Source of the DNA: Serinus canaria
Taxonomy: Eukaryota; Chordata; Aves; Passeriformes; Fringillidae
Length of the DNA stretch: 64,000 bases
Direction of reading: 5' to 3'
Assembly (NCBI RefSeq): GCF_022539315.1
Contig: NC_066337.1
Coordinates: 1 to 64,000 of the forward strand
The position numbers and the translations under genes are program-made. The first letter of the stretch is position 1, and every line of letters begins with the position of its first letter. The notes under the pieces were generated by a model that was not told where the DNA came from, did not search any database, and saw only the letters and a list, made by a program, of their open reading frames with translations. Below, piece by piece: positions 48,158 through 60,097 of the stretch.

Positions 48158-49620
48158 TTCAAACATTATCTCCTCTCATCCTTATTTTTCTCTGTTTTCT
48201 CATGCCTTTTCCTCAGCAAATGGCCTTGATCCTCCATCCTTTCACTTCCTGGACTCCTTTCTTAGACATCCTATGGGAAATCTTGCACATTCCCCAAATG
48301 TCCTTGGTGGACTCCATCAGGAGTCTCAGACCTCAATGTAGAACTCTCCATGTTCAGCTGGCAAGGTCATGCTGGAAAGCTCTGTCATTAAGCCCCTTGG
48401 TGAGTCCATGCTGCTGAGCTGGGCTGGGTTCCTGGCACAGAGGCAGCTCTTGGCAGAGCTGGGGCACTGCCTGCAGCCACCTTGAGCACAGCACAGAGGC
48501 ACAGAGAGCTTCAATCAGACAGAGCTAGGAAGATGCTGAGAAGTGACGGGGGAGAATCACTGCCAGCCCTTGGTACAGGAACCTCTGGCTGCAGGGACCT
48601 CAGCTCCTGGTGTGATCTCTGGAAGCTGGAACATCCCACTGACTATGGATTCTGTAAGTACAAATCAGAATATCTCAGGTGTAGAGGAGGACAAGTTGAG
48701 AGCTTCAGCTCACTTCCAGAATATTTCCCAGATAAAAATTTTTATAAAGGCAAGGAAATTTCCCAAGATTGTTTCCAACTTCCTTCTCTCGTGCAATGGA
48801 AATAACAAATTATTATAAAATTATTAATTTTGACAAGCATCTGAGAGACATGAATTGTAGTTTTGAGTGCTCTGTAAACAGGAGTTTCCTAAAGTGCTTT
48901 CAGCCATTCCACTGTCCATGGGCAGCACCAGCATCTCCTTTGCTGGACCCATCAGCCTTAGTCTGAACTGTCATTTTTCCAAGTTGCAAACAGAACCTGT
49001 CCCAGCCAGTGCCCTGCAAATAGGCAGGGTTCTGTAGGGCCAAGGAAAGCGCACAGAGATTTGAGGTCTGTGAATGCTGGCAGGGAGAGATCAGGCACAC
49101 GGAAACACCTCCAGGAGGAAAATCTCCAGGAAGCAGAGAGATCAGGCAATAAGAGAAAACAGAAGCAGAAATGCTGTGGCAGGGAGAGTTTAGAGATCTC
49201 CATAGGCTCTCCTCCAGTGCAGCCCCTCCCTCTGAACAAGCCCCCTCCCTCCTGTCCCCCCAGCCAAGCCTCTGCCCCCAGGGCCAGGGCTCCAAGGCGT
49301 GCAGCCCCTCCTGTGCAGACAGAGCTGCAGCAGAGCTGTGGGGCAGCTCTGCAGCCCCGGGCCCAATTCCCTCTGCAGAGCACAGGGCTGGGAGCAGCTG
49401 CCTGGCCCTGAGGGCTCTGGCAGGGGGCACAGCTGGCTCAGGGTGACTCTGTCCCCAGTGCCTGGCTCTGGGCAATGCTGTCAGTGCAGCCAGGAAAGGA
49501 GCTACATCTCTCTTCATCCAATGCCATCATTAGGGAACTTGGAGGTCTCCCTGAGATTTCAGTCCAAGTGGGAGCTTCAATCCAGGATGCAGACCTGTCC
49601 TGTAGCATCTTTGTGTTATC
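48158..49620. other. Intergenic DNA, GC-rich patch at 49200-49500
   Basis: No gene supported. The GC-rich patch gives 90-200 codon frames on both strands and resembles repeated non-coding sequence I associate with songbird assemblies, from memory only. Confidence 0.4.
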
Positions 49621-49624
49621 TGAA

Positions 49625-50345
49625 AGCCCCTCTGTGAGACATGGAAGTTCTATGTTGGAGAAAATCCTGTTGGGTTGGTGAAATTAACCTTGTGACCTTG
49701 GGTACAAATGTGGGGCTGAGACCTTAAGAAGGGGATGGACATTTGGTGGACTGTGGTGGATCCATCTGCTCTCAGCAGATGGTTTTAAGGGAAACATAGG
49801 AGAGAGATGATGTAGAGAGCATTTTTAGCAGACACTGGATAGAAGCAAGCTGCACAACCCTGCATTCATGCCTGATAGCAGAGACATGCTGCCCTTGGGC
49901 AAACAATATAAAGAAGTTTTACCAAGATGTACCCCAGGAAAAGGGATGTGAAGGACGATGTTCTAAGGATGTGAAGAGAAGATATGGGGCAGAACATTCT
50001 GCTAACAGTTTTGTGAAGCTATGCTACGTGACCAAAGATATGTTAGCTCTTTTGTCTTTATATATAATACTTTGTAACTAGTTTTATGCATTCTCTCATT
50101 TCAGAACCCTGTATTACCATATAAATGTACTCTCAGATTTGAAATAAATTGAGTATTGATCATTACCTTCATGAAGGTTGATCTCTGACTCTGGAGGGCT
50201 CCTCTCTCTATTACCCTTTTCTTTTCCCCCTCTCTTTCTCTCCCATATACCATTCCTTCTTTTAAGAAGATCATCCTCTGTTTGAGAAAGGTGAAAGTCC
50301 ACAGAATCTTGGAACAGGACAGAGTGACAGACTACCCGCCTTCAC
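49625..50345 (+). mobile_element. LTR-like sequence before the assembly gap
   Basis: The block ends in a TATATAATA stretch (50060), AATAAA at 50143-50148 and a CT-rich U5-like part to about 50345. This is the order of a plus-strand LTR. Its start is not defined, and its right side runs into the assembly gap. Confidence 0.45.
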
Positions 50346-50402
50346 TCTCCATTCACCACCTTGCCTCACAGAACTCGCTTTGTCCCTGAGAGCAGCAGAA
50401 AA

Positions 50403-50902
50403 NNNNNNNNNNNNNNNNNNNNNNNNNNNNNNNNNNNNNNNNNNNNNNNNNNNNNNNNNNNNNNNNNNNNNNNNNNNNNNNNNNNNNNNNNNNNNNNNNN
50501 NNNNNNNNNNNNNNNNNNNNNNNNNNNNNNNNNNNNNNNNNNNNNNNNNNNNNNNNNNNNNNNNNNNNNNNNNNNNNNNNNNNNNNNNNNNNNNNNNNNN
50601 NNNNNNNNNNNNNNNNNNNNNNNNNNNNNNNNNNNNNNNNNNNNNNNNNNNNNNNNNNNNNNNNNNNNNNNNNNNNNNNNNNNNNNNNNNNNNNNNNNNN
50701 NNNNNNNNNNNNNNNNNNNNNNNNNNNNNNNNNNNNNNNNNNNNNNNNNNNNNNNNNNNNNNNNNNNNNNNNNNNNNNNNNNNNNNNNNNNNNNNNNNNN
50801 NNNNNNNNNNNNNNNNNNNNNNNNNNNNNNNNNNNNNNNNNNNNNNNNNNNNNNNNNNNNNNNNNNNNNNNNNNNNNNNNNNNNNNNNNNNNNNNNNNNN
50901 NN
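50403..50902. other. Assembly gap, 500 N
   Basis: Exactly 500 N, a conventional gap size, so the true length may be unknown. The right edge is a C-run (50917-50929), a likely cause of the break. Confidence 0.99.
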
Positions 50903-51098
50903 GGGGACTGTCACCCCCCCCCCCCACTGTCACCATCTAGCCAGGATGTGTGACACTCCCTAACAGCAAAGCACTTTTCTGGGATCCTGGTGGGCCAGAA
51001 ATTCCTGTAGGAAGTAAATAAGCAGAAGAGTCTAGCAATGTTACTATGATTGAGGTTGCCAGGTCCAGTCCTGCACTGCTTGCAGTTGCCAGGCAGAG

Positions 51099-52430
51099 TT
51101 AAGGAGACCTTCCCTTGAGCATCTGTGGGGGCAGCATCTGTGGGTGCAGCTGAAGCATTTGTGTCTGAGCGTGGCACCATCCTGCAGTCTGAGTCCAGTT
51201 TCCCTGGATCAGGCAGCCTTCAGAATCATACTTAGAGTGATGCTGGTTAGCAAGGTGATGAACTTTATAGCACTGTGGGCATATATCAGGGGCTTTAGAC
51301 TTAGCTCCTTTCTGAGCAAAGCAGTCTTTTCTAAGGTGGCTGGGTTTACCACAGCCAAAACAAACTCTTGAAGTTCCAGAGGGGCCTCTAAGGGCTGCAA
51401 AAGCTGCAGCTATAGCCTTATAGTCATGCTCCACAGTGCCAATGTGGTTGCACACTTCAATCATTTCAGTTAAGGTTGGGTCCTGGTTAGACAAAGACTT
51501 AAGGAGTTTCTTACAGTCTGCTTTTGCATTTTCAATAGAAAGTTTTAAAATCAAAATTTTGCAAGCCTGAGGATCATTTTGAGGTTCTAGCACTTGTTTA
51601 AGGCGGTCAATAAAATGCATGTATGGTTCTCGAGGCTGCTGCATGACAGTTATAAAAGCTTTTTGTGACTCCTGTGCACCAGAGACCTTAAGAAAGGCTA
51701 GCCGTGCTGCCTCATGGACAGAATCAAGGGCTTCCCTCAGGCAGTCTGGGACTTGGGCAGCATGGTCTGTGTGGGTCCCTGTTCCCCTGAGACAATTAAG
51801 TGTCAGGGTCACCAGCACCTGATTAGCATGGCCTACATAAGTAATCAAGATAGCTTGAAGTCCTTTTCGCCACCTGACTTCCCATAGAGCATACTGAGTG
51901 GGAATTAACAACAATTGGGCAAGCAATTTCAAATCATGCAGTGTCATAATGTAAGCAGCAAAAGCAGATGATAACAAGGTCGCAAAGTACAGGGAGGCTA
52001 TACCATGCTCTGTCACTGTCCATCGGAGCTCTTTAATCACTACAAAGGGCAGTGATTCCCATTGGGCAGTTCACTTTAGCTGACCCAAGTAAATTACAGG
52101 TGCCACAATTCTTTTGGCAATGTCCAATTCCCCCTCCCCTAAGGCTTGCTGTTTCAGGTGAACCCAATTATCATTAGGGTCAGGGGAATAAAGATGTGGT
52201 TCTTTTTAAGGGTTGACAGGTCCAGGGTCAAAGGGGTCCCCCCCATCATCCTTGCTGTCATCCAGACAGTAGCCGCCGCTAATGTCCCTATGGATCGCAA
52301 GGGGTCCCTCTCGCTTGTAAGAGAGGGGGCCATGGGCTATTCCAAGAGTGTGGGACAATACCCTTTTCCTGACCCAGAGATGGGGCAACTGAGAGGCATT
52401 GTAAAACCTTTAATTCCATTTTCAGTCTCA
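51099..52430 (-). pseudogene. gag: gag fragment of a betaretrovirus-like ERV
   Basis: The main frame (52040-51099) holds a capsid domain with a major homology region (MHFIDRLKQVL near 51610) and a CCHC knuckle (CFGCGKPSHLRKDC near 51340). A second knuckle-like CPQCYKVHHLANQ lacks the usual spacing. Upstream, the frame continues to about 52388 with stops at about 52206 and 52070. The sequence differs from the ERV-2 gag at 61.8-63.2 kb, so it belongs to another element. Pro and pol of that element would lie towards the assembly gap. Confidence 0.8.
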
Positions 52431-52599
52431 TGAGAAGGGTGACACAATACAGATGTTATAATTCATGCCATCACAATCGGAATCTGACTATTTCTTAATT
52501 ACAATACACTATAAGTGTTTCTTGGCCTATCAGCTTTTTGCCACACCATGATGTAAATGCCTTAAAGCCAAATGTCTAAAACCACCCCTTGTGGATCCC

Positions 52600-54720
52600 A
52601 ATACAAGGCCTCTTTCATAGCTCTATTTCTCCAAAGTATCTAGTCTTATTTGCAAGGCCATCTTTTGAAATTTTTTCTAGATCCATTTCTCTCTCAACAA
52701 TATCAGTCCTATTCCATGGCATTTCTAAGTCAGCATTTCTTGTCTCAAAGTTTGCATACGAATGCATAATGTGTGGGCCTTCTGTCAGACCCTGAGAACT
52801 CGCTACAAATCCATTTCCCACAACTCCCCATCTCTCTTTGTCCTAGGGTGACGTTATGATGCTTTTATCCCCATTCATGTGTTCTGTTTATGCTGGATAT
52901 AATGTTCTGCGCCTTCAAGACTGGCTCTGAAGAGTGAATATTTTGTTTTGGTTTTGCTATCAGCCACTCCTTTATGGTTGGCGGGACACAGAGACGGGGC
53001 AGTACACAGTGTTGCTTTTGCTTTTTGCTTGGCTCTTGCTTCTGCTTTGCTCCTGCTTTGCTCTTGGTTTTTGCTTCTGCTCATTAGCTAGTTTAGCTAA
53101 GCAGTCCAAATTTTTCCTGGACTGTTTCTCCTTTCCCTTTTTTGGAACTACTCAAACCGGCTCCAGACTAGGACCTGGGAAACACCAAGACTTTGCACCT
53201 TGTGGCAGCAGCAGCCATCCCCAGTGCCAGAGGGACTGATAACAGAGCGACCACCCTCAAGAGAGACTTTCTGAAATTGTCATCTTTTTTTGGAGCAGTG
53301 AAAGAGTGTTTTAATCCAGTATTGTTCATTTTGTGTGCTGGGGGGTGCTGTGCCTGTTAAATAAACAGGTTTTTTCCACTTCTCTCTGAGGAATCCTTCC
53401 CAAACCAGTTGCAGGGAGGGGCTATGTGGGTTTGCTTTCTGGAGGAACCCCCTTTGGAGGCTTTCTCCCAAATTTGCCCTAAACCAGGACACTCTTGAAC
53501 TGAAAAAATTTCTTTGACGGCTTTGCTCATCATTTGCTGCGCACAGTGAAGTTCACAAGGCACTATCACTAACAATGCCACAATAACTATCAATGCATAT
53601 AAACCCATTGTGCAAAGCTCCTTTCGCCATAGTGCAAAACTCCATCCTTCGAACAAGTCGTCTAACCATGATCCATCATTTGTTTTAATTTGAATTGTTA
53701 AACGTCTCAGATTTTGTTTGTGGATGGACACTGAATGGTCAGACAAGTTCATACAACACAGTCCTTCAAAATCCTCACAACCATGTCCATGAGCCAGTAA
53801 AAGAAAATCGATTGCTGCTGTTCTGTCAGGTTGCCTGTCTGACAGCACAGTTATAACATCTGTCATCACGTCACTGATTGCAATGGAAGTAGCATTGTCT
53901 TCTTTACTCAGCCAACACCCCAATCAATGTAATTGTTTCAATGCCTCACCTGAGGCAAGCTGAGGCAGAAATGCAGCTCATGTAACTCGTTTTACAGGGC
54001 CCCAGGGTCTGAAATTTCTATTACAGTTTTTCTCATAATGATAGGCAAATCTTTTTTCTCTATGTTTTCTCTTGATGGCTTTTTTAACATTAGATGCTAT
54101 CACAGTGAGTTGTCTGATGCTACATGGGCCACCTTTAATTTTTGAGGGAATGCCCTGCCAGGCTCAAACTCCATAAATGAGCCAATATCCTTTTGGTAAT
54201 TGTTCTGGGGACCCATCTAGGTCAGCAATTTCACCCTTAGGGGGCACTGGGGTAGTGCAATTGCACCACAAACTTGAGTTTCTGTACACAGGAAGATGGG
54301 GAGTAACATTTAACTGCGGATCTCCCTGAAACTCAGCACAAAATTCCTTTACCAATGAACCAAGAATTTCCAATTCTTGAGGTTCCAGAAGGTGCTTTAA
54401 GAAGATCAGGGGCCCAATGATGCTAATTGGTTAATGGACTGGTATCATGGGCAGCCTCACACCAATATTTGTCACAACTGGGTATTGACTACTCCTTGGT
54501 TGGGACTGGAATACCAACCAAACATGTCGCAAAGGGTTTGTCTGAGCTCAGACTGGTGAGACATATGGTGTTTGAGCCTGCTGACTTGGCTAAAGCAATC
54601 CAAACATTTGTTTTTGGTTGATCTACAGGCATATCTGCACTGCAAAAGCAAGCAAGCAAAACTAACAATTGCCAGTATATCACTTGTGTTCAGCTGCTTT
54701 CTGGCAAAAGCTTCCCCATT
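52600..54720 (-). pseudogene. env: ERV-2 env, decayed and split by LTR B
   Basis: The order on the minus strand is a signal peptide and SU start (54683-54489, WQLLVLLACFC then PKTNVWIALAKS), SU pieces (54373-54164), and the TM subunit (53923-53492). TM contains the CX6CC motif CEDFEGLCC, a heptad-like helix, a tryptophan-rich pre-membrane part and the hydrophobic anchor LYALIVIVALLVIV. CX6CC marks an envelope with a covalently linked, gamma/alpha-type TM, here beside a betaretrovirus-like pol. The cytoplasmic tail is cut by LTR B at 53491, and a frame resumes below 52838. Several frame changes separate the SU pieces. Confidence 0.8.
52834..53496 (+). mobile_element. Solo LTR, family B (copy 2), inserted in ERV-2 env
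   Basis: 653 bp (52839-53491), starting TGTCCTAGGG and ending CCAGGACA, flanked by perfect 5-bp repeats ctctt (52834-52838 and 53492-53496). It is related to 17748-18378. AATAAA at about 53362. The 5-bp duplication separates it from the 6-bp families in this window. Confidence 0.85.
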
Positions 54721-54979
54721 TCAGTTCACAAGCAAATCTTATAGCACTTGTCCAGGGACTGGCCAACAAAAGGCACTTAACTGCCCCTCTAACCTTCAAG
54801 TTTTACAAATTTAGATATCTTAGAATTCTTTTTAACATTATGGACACCACACTTTTGCCAAAAGAGTTCTATGATATTAACAATTTTCACAGTCCAAAAA
54901 TCAACATATAACTCAAGATTTGTAGTTTTCATAGGCTGAACAGGGAATGCCTGGTATGAACTGTAGCCTCTCTGTGCAG

Positions 54980-55915
54980 CTCACATCTGCATGCTTGTTG
55001 CCCTGCCTGTGGAATTGTTGATGTGCTCTTGTGTGTGATACGGTTTCACATTCTTTGCTGGGACCCACTTGGGTCCGGCACCTGTGGAAATACAAGCATA
55101 CCCTTTGCCCCAAGTGATTAGTGGAAATGTGTCAGAACTCAGGACATACCTCTGGGAGTCTGGAGTTTCCCGGGACCCTTGCCAGGGGGCTCAGAGACCC
55201 TGGCACACAGCCCAGAACACCAGTGAGTTCGAGTACAAACCATGGAACAACTTAACACCTTTACATGAAGAGATAAAAGCCATGGCAGTTTAGATAATAT
55301 AAAGATAAAGTACTCACAGGGTGTAAATGTAGGTTTTAAGATTTTTAGTATAAGGGTTTCTGGTGACAAGATGGAGGGATTTGAGTGTGTCTAGCCTTTC
55401 TTCTTCTTCTCTACCTCCATCTTGTCTGGTGATGTTGGCACTTTTGGATTGGCCTGGAGTGGAGACTCACTGTCTGATGTAGATGATAGGTATTGGAGAA
55501 TGATTGTAAATATTGTACACGTAGTTTGTAGTATATAAAGATAACACCGCCCTGGGGGCAGGCGGAGTGCCTCTGACTGTCCTGCCGAATGGATCTCGGC
55601 TGGACAGGGAGAAAGAATTTTATAGATAAGATGCAATAAACAACCTTGAGACCGAAAAAATGAAGAGCCTTGACTCCTTCTTCAAGGCTGGGAAAAGAAA
55701 CTTTCGAACTTTTTTCGGGGTCACTCTGACCAGCTAGAGAAAGAGAGAGACCCCGGCAGAAACGGTCCTTCAATTTGTCCTGACTCCGGGTTTCTGATCA
55801 AAACTGGAGGATTTTCTTTCAATTTTGCCTGTGTGGTGTTCGCAAAATGCCTAAAAACTGGAGGATTAGGTTCTGGAAATTCAAAAAATTAAAAACATAT
55901 AAAGTTTTGCTCAAC
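54980..55915 (-). pseudogene. pol: ERV-2 integrase C-terminus, split by LTR D
   Basis: The piece 55915-55765 reads PPVFRHFANT then PPVLIRNPES, and the piece below 55129 reads PKWVPAKNVKPY. These are the same blocks as in the ERV-1 integrase tail, in the same order, with LTR D between them. Confidence 0.8.
55124..55764 (+). mobile_element. Solo LTR, family D (copy 2), inserted in ERV-2 integrase
   Basis: 629 bp (55130-55758), starting TGTCAGAACT and ending CCCCGGCA, flanked by gaaatg and gaaacg (one mismatch). AATAAA at about 55637. It is the uninterrupted sister of 23128-24140. Confidence 0.85.
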
Positions 55916-55919
55916 CTCA

Positions 55920-56700
55920 TCTGAGGTGTTGCTTGGGCCACTCCCTGTAAGAGACAGTCCAAAGTTTCTCTCATTTGCCTCACGACTATCACAAGGACAG
56001 AGACTAAGACCCCGAAGACTCCGACTGGAGTTCTAGCCTGGTTGAGGTGGATGCTTGCCACATGATTGTTTGCAGGTGTGCTTGCTGTTCCATCACTGTA
56101 CACTGCTTCAAGCAAGGACTGGCAAGTAGTGGCTTGCTCCGTACACTTACGCCTGTGTTGTGGTGTGAAGTTATATCCTGTCCCTTAGCTGTGACTACTT
56201 TCTCCTTCCCTTCCCCCTGCCCGCTTCCTAATTGCTGTCTGTCAAGTTCCACATTCCAGCAAGGGCATCGTGTGATTGGCAAAAGTTCAAAAGATGCTTC
56301 TCAGACCTGGGATCATTGGCCTGTCCAGGTGTCATTGTCCCCTGAGACCCTCCCCCTCCCACCTGGTTGGTGGCTCACCTATCCTCTCCCTCCCACCTCC
56401 CTGTGAGCTTAAAAGGCATTTGAACCATGCGGTCAGGATCTGTTGGAGTTGTTACTGAGATTCAGAACTGTGTCACCTTGGAATAAACTCTGGATTTAAC
56501 CCTTCGTCAGAACCCGCTCTCTTTCTCTTCACATCGCCTGAACTTTTTCCACTAGAGGTAAACTGAATTTCTACTTTGCTTGGACTCATTCTGAGTGCCT
56601 AACTGAAACTGCCAGCGAGCCAAAGGTGTGTCTGAGGTGAAATATCCCCAGTAGTACCTCTAGCTCAGTGCACTAAGGCCGGACGAACCCAGGCACGCTT
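55920..56700 (+). mobile_element. ERV 3' fragment with LTR, family H
   Basis: The first 230 bases match the 5' part of family G (35070-35260). From about 56155 a different LTR begins (TGTTGTGGTG). It has a GCTTAAAAGGC TATA-like box near 56410 and AATAAA at 56483, and ends somewhere before 56700. It interrupts the ERV-2 integrase right after the WQT of its core. Confidence 0.6.
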
Positions 56701-57066
56701 CTCTCAGCAATAATATGCCTGCTTCAACTATGGCTGTTTGCCATAGTTGTAAACTTTGTAATCTTAGAGGGTTGACAGCTCCTGTAGAAACAGGAGGTTG
56801 TACAAGTTGATAGTCAGGGCAAGCACCAATAATGGCTTTTGATTGACCCTTGGAGATGCAAAACATTTGCACAAGTACCTGTGCATTTTGATGAAAAAAG
56901 GCATGACTCAGTTTTGCTTGTTCAAAAATGTTTGGCAGACTGTTAGAAACAGCCATTGTCAGTTTGTCTGCTCTCGCATTTCCTTCCGTCATGAATCCTG
57001 GAAATGAAGTGTGTGCCCTGATATGAGAAACAAAATATTGGTTAGTTCTGTGTTTCAAAATTGTAT
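56700..57066 (-). pseudogene. pol: ERV-2 RNase H end and integrase zinc domain
   Basis: The frame reads YFVSHIRAHT (last RNase H helix), GNARADKL, then the integrase zinc-binding HAFFHQNAQ and the altered CPDYQ (the expected CxxC second cysteine is Tyr). It ends at LQLWQT, where the family H insertion begins. Confidence 0.8.
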
Positions 57067-57461
57067 AAAGACTGTCACCGACGTGTTTTATGAAAAACCC
57101 TTTCCTTAGGATTTTTTCCTCCTAAGAAGCTGAGAGGCCTCAGGAACAAAATGTAAACAATGATTATCTGCTGCTGTGGAATGCAGCAGGTGGATCTGTG
57201 ATTGGTCTCATGTGGTTGTTTCTAATTAATAGCCAATCACAGTCCGCCTCTCTCGGACTGTTTAGGTCAGTCTGAGCCTTTGTTATTCATTCATTTTCTA
57301 TTCTTAGCTAAGCCTTCTGATGCAATCCTTCCTTCTATTCTTTTAGTATAGTTTTAATATAAATATATCATAAAATAATAAACCAAGCCTTCTGAACATG
57401 GAGTCAACTTTCTCGTCTCTCCCCTCATCCTATGACCACTGCGAACATTGTCACAAAAGAC
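57067..57461 (+). mobile_element. Solo LTR, family C (copy 3), inserted in ERV-2 RNase H
   Basis: 383 bp (57073-57455), starting TGTCACCGAC and ending TGTCACA, flanked by perfect aaagac repeats (57067-57072 and 57456-57461). The RNase H frame continues on both sides. Confidence 0.92.
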
Positions 57462-57811
57462 ATTAAAGTCAGCGATATATGGTATCATTACTAAAATCCT
57501 TCAAAATTGATCCTTCGATTCTCCTAACAACATTAGCAACATGAGCTGAATCCGTAATTAAATTAAAAGGTTCTGGAAAGAGTTGAAAAGCTCTGACTAC
57601 AGCAGCCAATTCAATAATTTGAGGAGAGCCCTCTACTGTTTGAATATCTGATTTCCATGTTTTTGTTGTTTGGTTTTGCCAAATTATTACTGATTTATGT
57701 GTTTTCCCTGATCCATCAGTGAAGAGAGTTATAGCACTCAAAGACTCTTCACTTAGCATAGGTTTTTCTCTAAAACTTAATTTTGCTTGCAACAATTTGT
57801 TACCTGGATAA
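57462..57811 (-). pseudogene. pol: ERV-2 RNase H, central part
   Basis: A 108-codon frame with FTDGSGKTHKSVIIW, EGSPQIIELAAVV and NLITDSAHVA, the three acidic active-site blocks of RNase H. It is cut off on the left by LTR C and on the right by the long LTR. Confidence 0.85.
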
Positions 57812-59280
57812 TGTCACGGTTTGACCCTGGCACAATGCTACTGCCCTCATGAAAATACATTCTCCCTAGTGTCTACTGTGAGATGTGACCAGAAATAGAG
57901 CAAAGCAGGCTCCAGCTTAGGAATAAAGGGGAAAAAACTTTATTAACCTACAACTATATTTAAAAAGAAACACACACAGAACTCAGGATGAAAACCTTCC
58001 AAAAACATTCCTCCTCCCCCCCACCAAATTTCCAATACATCACAGTAGGATAAAACCTTGGATTCTCAATTCAATTACCATCCCTCAGATCATTAACTCT
58101 CAGTCCATCATCACCCTTCAGATAATCAATTCTCAGTTCCTTAAGAAGAGAGGAGTCCCTCTTGTACCATAGGCTTCCCCAGGAAACACAGTTAAGACCT
58201 CGTGTGTTTCCATGTCACACGTGGCACTGCCCGGAGAACATTTGCCATTGTGGCATCTTCCTTCCATGCCCAGTGCTCTCACCACTGCGCATGGACCAGA
58301 GCTGCTTCTAGGGTTTTCCTTTCAAGGGTGCTTTGTCCAGTTCCAAAAAAAGCACAGTCTCTCACTTTTGGGACACCTGTCCCCCCCAGATTTCACCCCC
58401 TGGGGCCAAGGAGTCTCAAGAACAGAGATCTTCTTCTCCTCCACCAAAGATCAAGGGCACCACCACCCTCCTCACCTGTCATCTCTGTTCACACACTCCT
58501 TCACATCACATCATTGCACTTTCTTGGCTCTGAGCCATTGCCTCCCCCTAAATGTATTCTCTGTGTCACAGGAAAAAAATGGTTCTGTCCATGGCTATAC
58601 AAGAAAAGTCCAGCCAAAGGCCACTCCATCATCTCCTCCCATCTAGGAGTCTTCTCAACTTCTCTCGGACATCTTTCACTTGCACAGACTTTCATCACAC
58701 TTGCCCATTTCTGGCTATTCCATCTCTATCTCTCTCCTCATTCAGCTCCAGGAGGATCAGCATTTGTAAGGTTTCCATCATTCAAGAAAAGGGTTAAAAT
58801 ATCAGGCTCTGCCAGTCCAGAACTCCCACGCTGGCCCATGGGCACCTTCTTGCTGCACCCCCGCCTTCCTCCTTCTCGGCCAGGCCATGCTAACAAATTT
58901 TAAGGTGGCACCAGAACAGGCACAGGCTCTTTCTCTCCTTCAGGGGGTGGAGGGCTGCCTAATGTCTCTCAGGGCTCCTCCTCTTCCCTTCTGCAGGGGC
59001 CTCCACCTCCCTTCTCTGTCCAAGGCCTGGCCTACCTCATCTGGCTGCATGGCTTCCCCTCCCCCGCCCAGCCTGCAGCTGGGCAGGGCAGGTCTGACCT
59101 CTTTCATGGACAGAACCCAAGAGCTTCCCCCTGGGCGTTCTCAGCTTTTACCCCCAACCTGTGTTCTCAGAGGTGTATCCATATCCTCAGTGGCCACACC
59201 AGGTGCCAATATTCAAATCTGAGCACCTATTGGTTTGACCACAGCATCCCAAAAAACTCACTTCCTCTCAAACCAGGACA
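57812..59280 (-). mobile_element. Long solo LTR (1469 bp), inserted in ERV-2 pol
   Basis: On the minus strand it starts TGTCCTGGTTTGAGAGGAAG at 59280 and ends GTGACA at 57812, with AATAAA at about 57943. The middle is C/T-rich on the plus strand and gives spurious frames of up to 233 codons. It separates the RT connection region from RNase H. No clear target duplication was found (gataa and ttaat flank it). Confidence 0.75.
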
Positions 59281-60097
59281 TTAATGAATTGAACTAACAC
59301 TTTAATAATTTAACAACACATTCTGCAAATCCTCTGAATTTTGCAAAGCCCAATAAAGGTAATATTTTTTCAAAGGTAAATAGATAATTACAAAGTCTTG
59401 GCCTGCCATAGTCAGCAATCTCATTCTGGCTCTCATTATAATTTGAGCTGTCATCTCCATAATTGTAAAAACTGATTTTGGAGACCTGAAGAAAAACCCG
59501 TTCCATAATTAACAAAGGATCTTTCTCAGAAGAGTCCCCCTAACACTGCAAGGAAAAAGGGCTTTTCTGCAGCACAACGATGTGTATGTCTTTTTTGAAG
59601 AGCTTCAGCAACCTTTTCCAGGGCTTTTTGAGCTTTCCAGGTGAAGGTTCTTGGAGATTTGATGTCAAAATATCCTCTTAGTAAGTTAAAATGTGGAGCA
59701 AGTTCATAATTTGTAATTCCTAAAACAGATCAGACCCAGTGGATCTCTCCTAAAAGCTGCTGTAAATTTTGCAAGGTGTTGACTTTGCTTTCAAGCTGTA
59801 TTTTCTGTGGCTTGATTGTTTGTTCTGTCATCCTCCATCCTAGATATTTCCAGGGTGAGAATTCTAGTGTCTTTGATGTCGAAATTTCCAGTCCAGCATT
59901 TTGAATTTCACCAATGACGCTGTCTTGAGTCTTACATTTCTTTTGGAGTTGCTGCTGCAATGAGCAAGTCATCTATGTAGTATAAAATTCTTGACCGTGG
60001 GTGTTGTTTTTGTCTGGCTAGAGAAAAGTCTTTTGCCACAAAATATTGACAAATAGTAGGTGAATTTTTCATCCTTTGCAGCAAAATGACCCAGTGA
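59281..60097 (-). pseudogene. pol: ERV-2 reverse transcriptase, palm end, thumb and connection
   Basis: The first bases after LTR E read MKNSPTICQYFVA. The YMDD region near 59960 follows, then ISTSKTLEFSPWKYLGWRM and LQQLLGEIHWV (thumb), and LLIMERVFLQ (connection), in shifting frames. Confidence 0.82.

Noticed and set aside
50271..50963. Long frames of about 200 codons across 50.3-50.9 kb
   Set aside because: They consist of N from the assembly gap.
58202..58903. 233-codon plus-strand frame
   Set aside because: It lies wholly inside the 1.47-kb LTR, has no motif, and reflects its C/T-rich composition.
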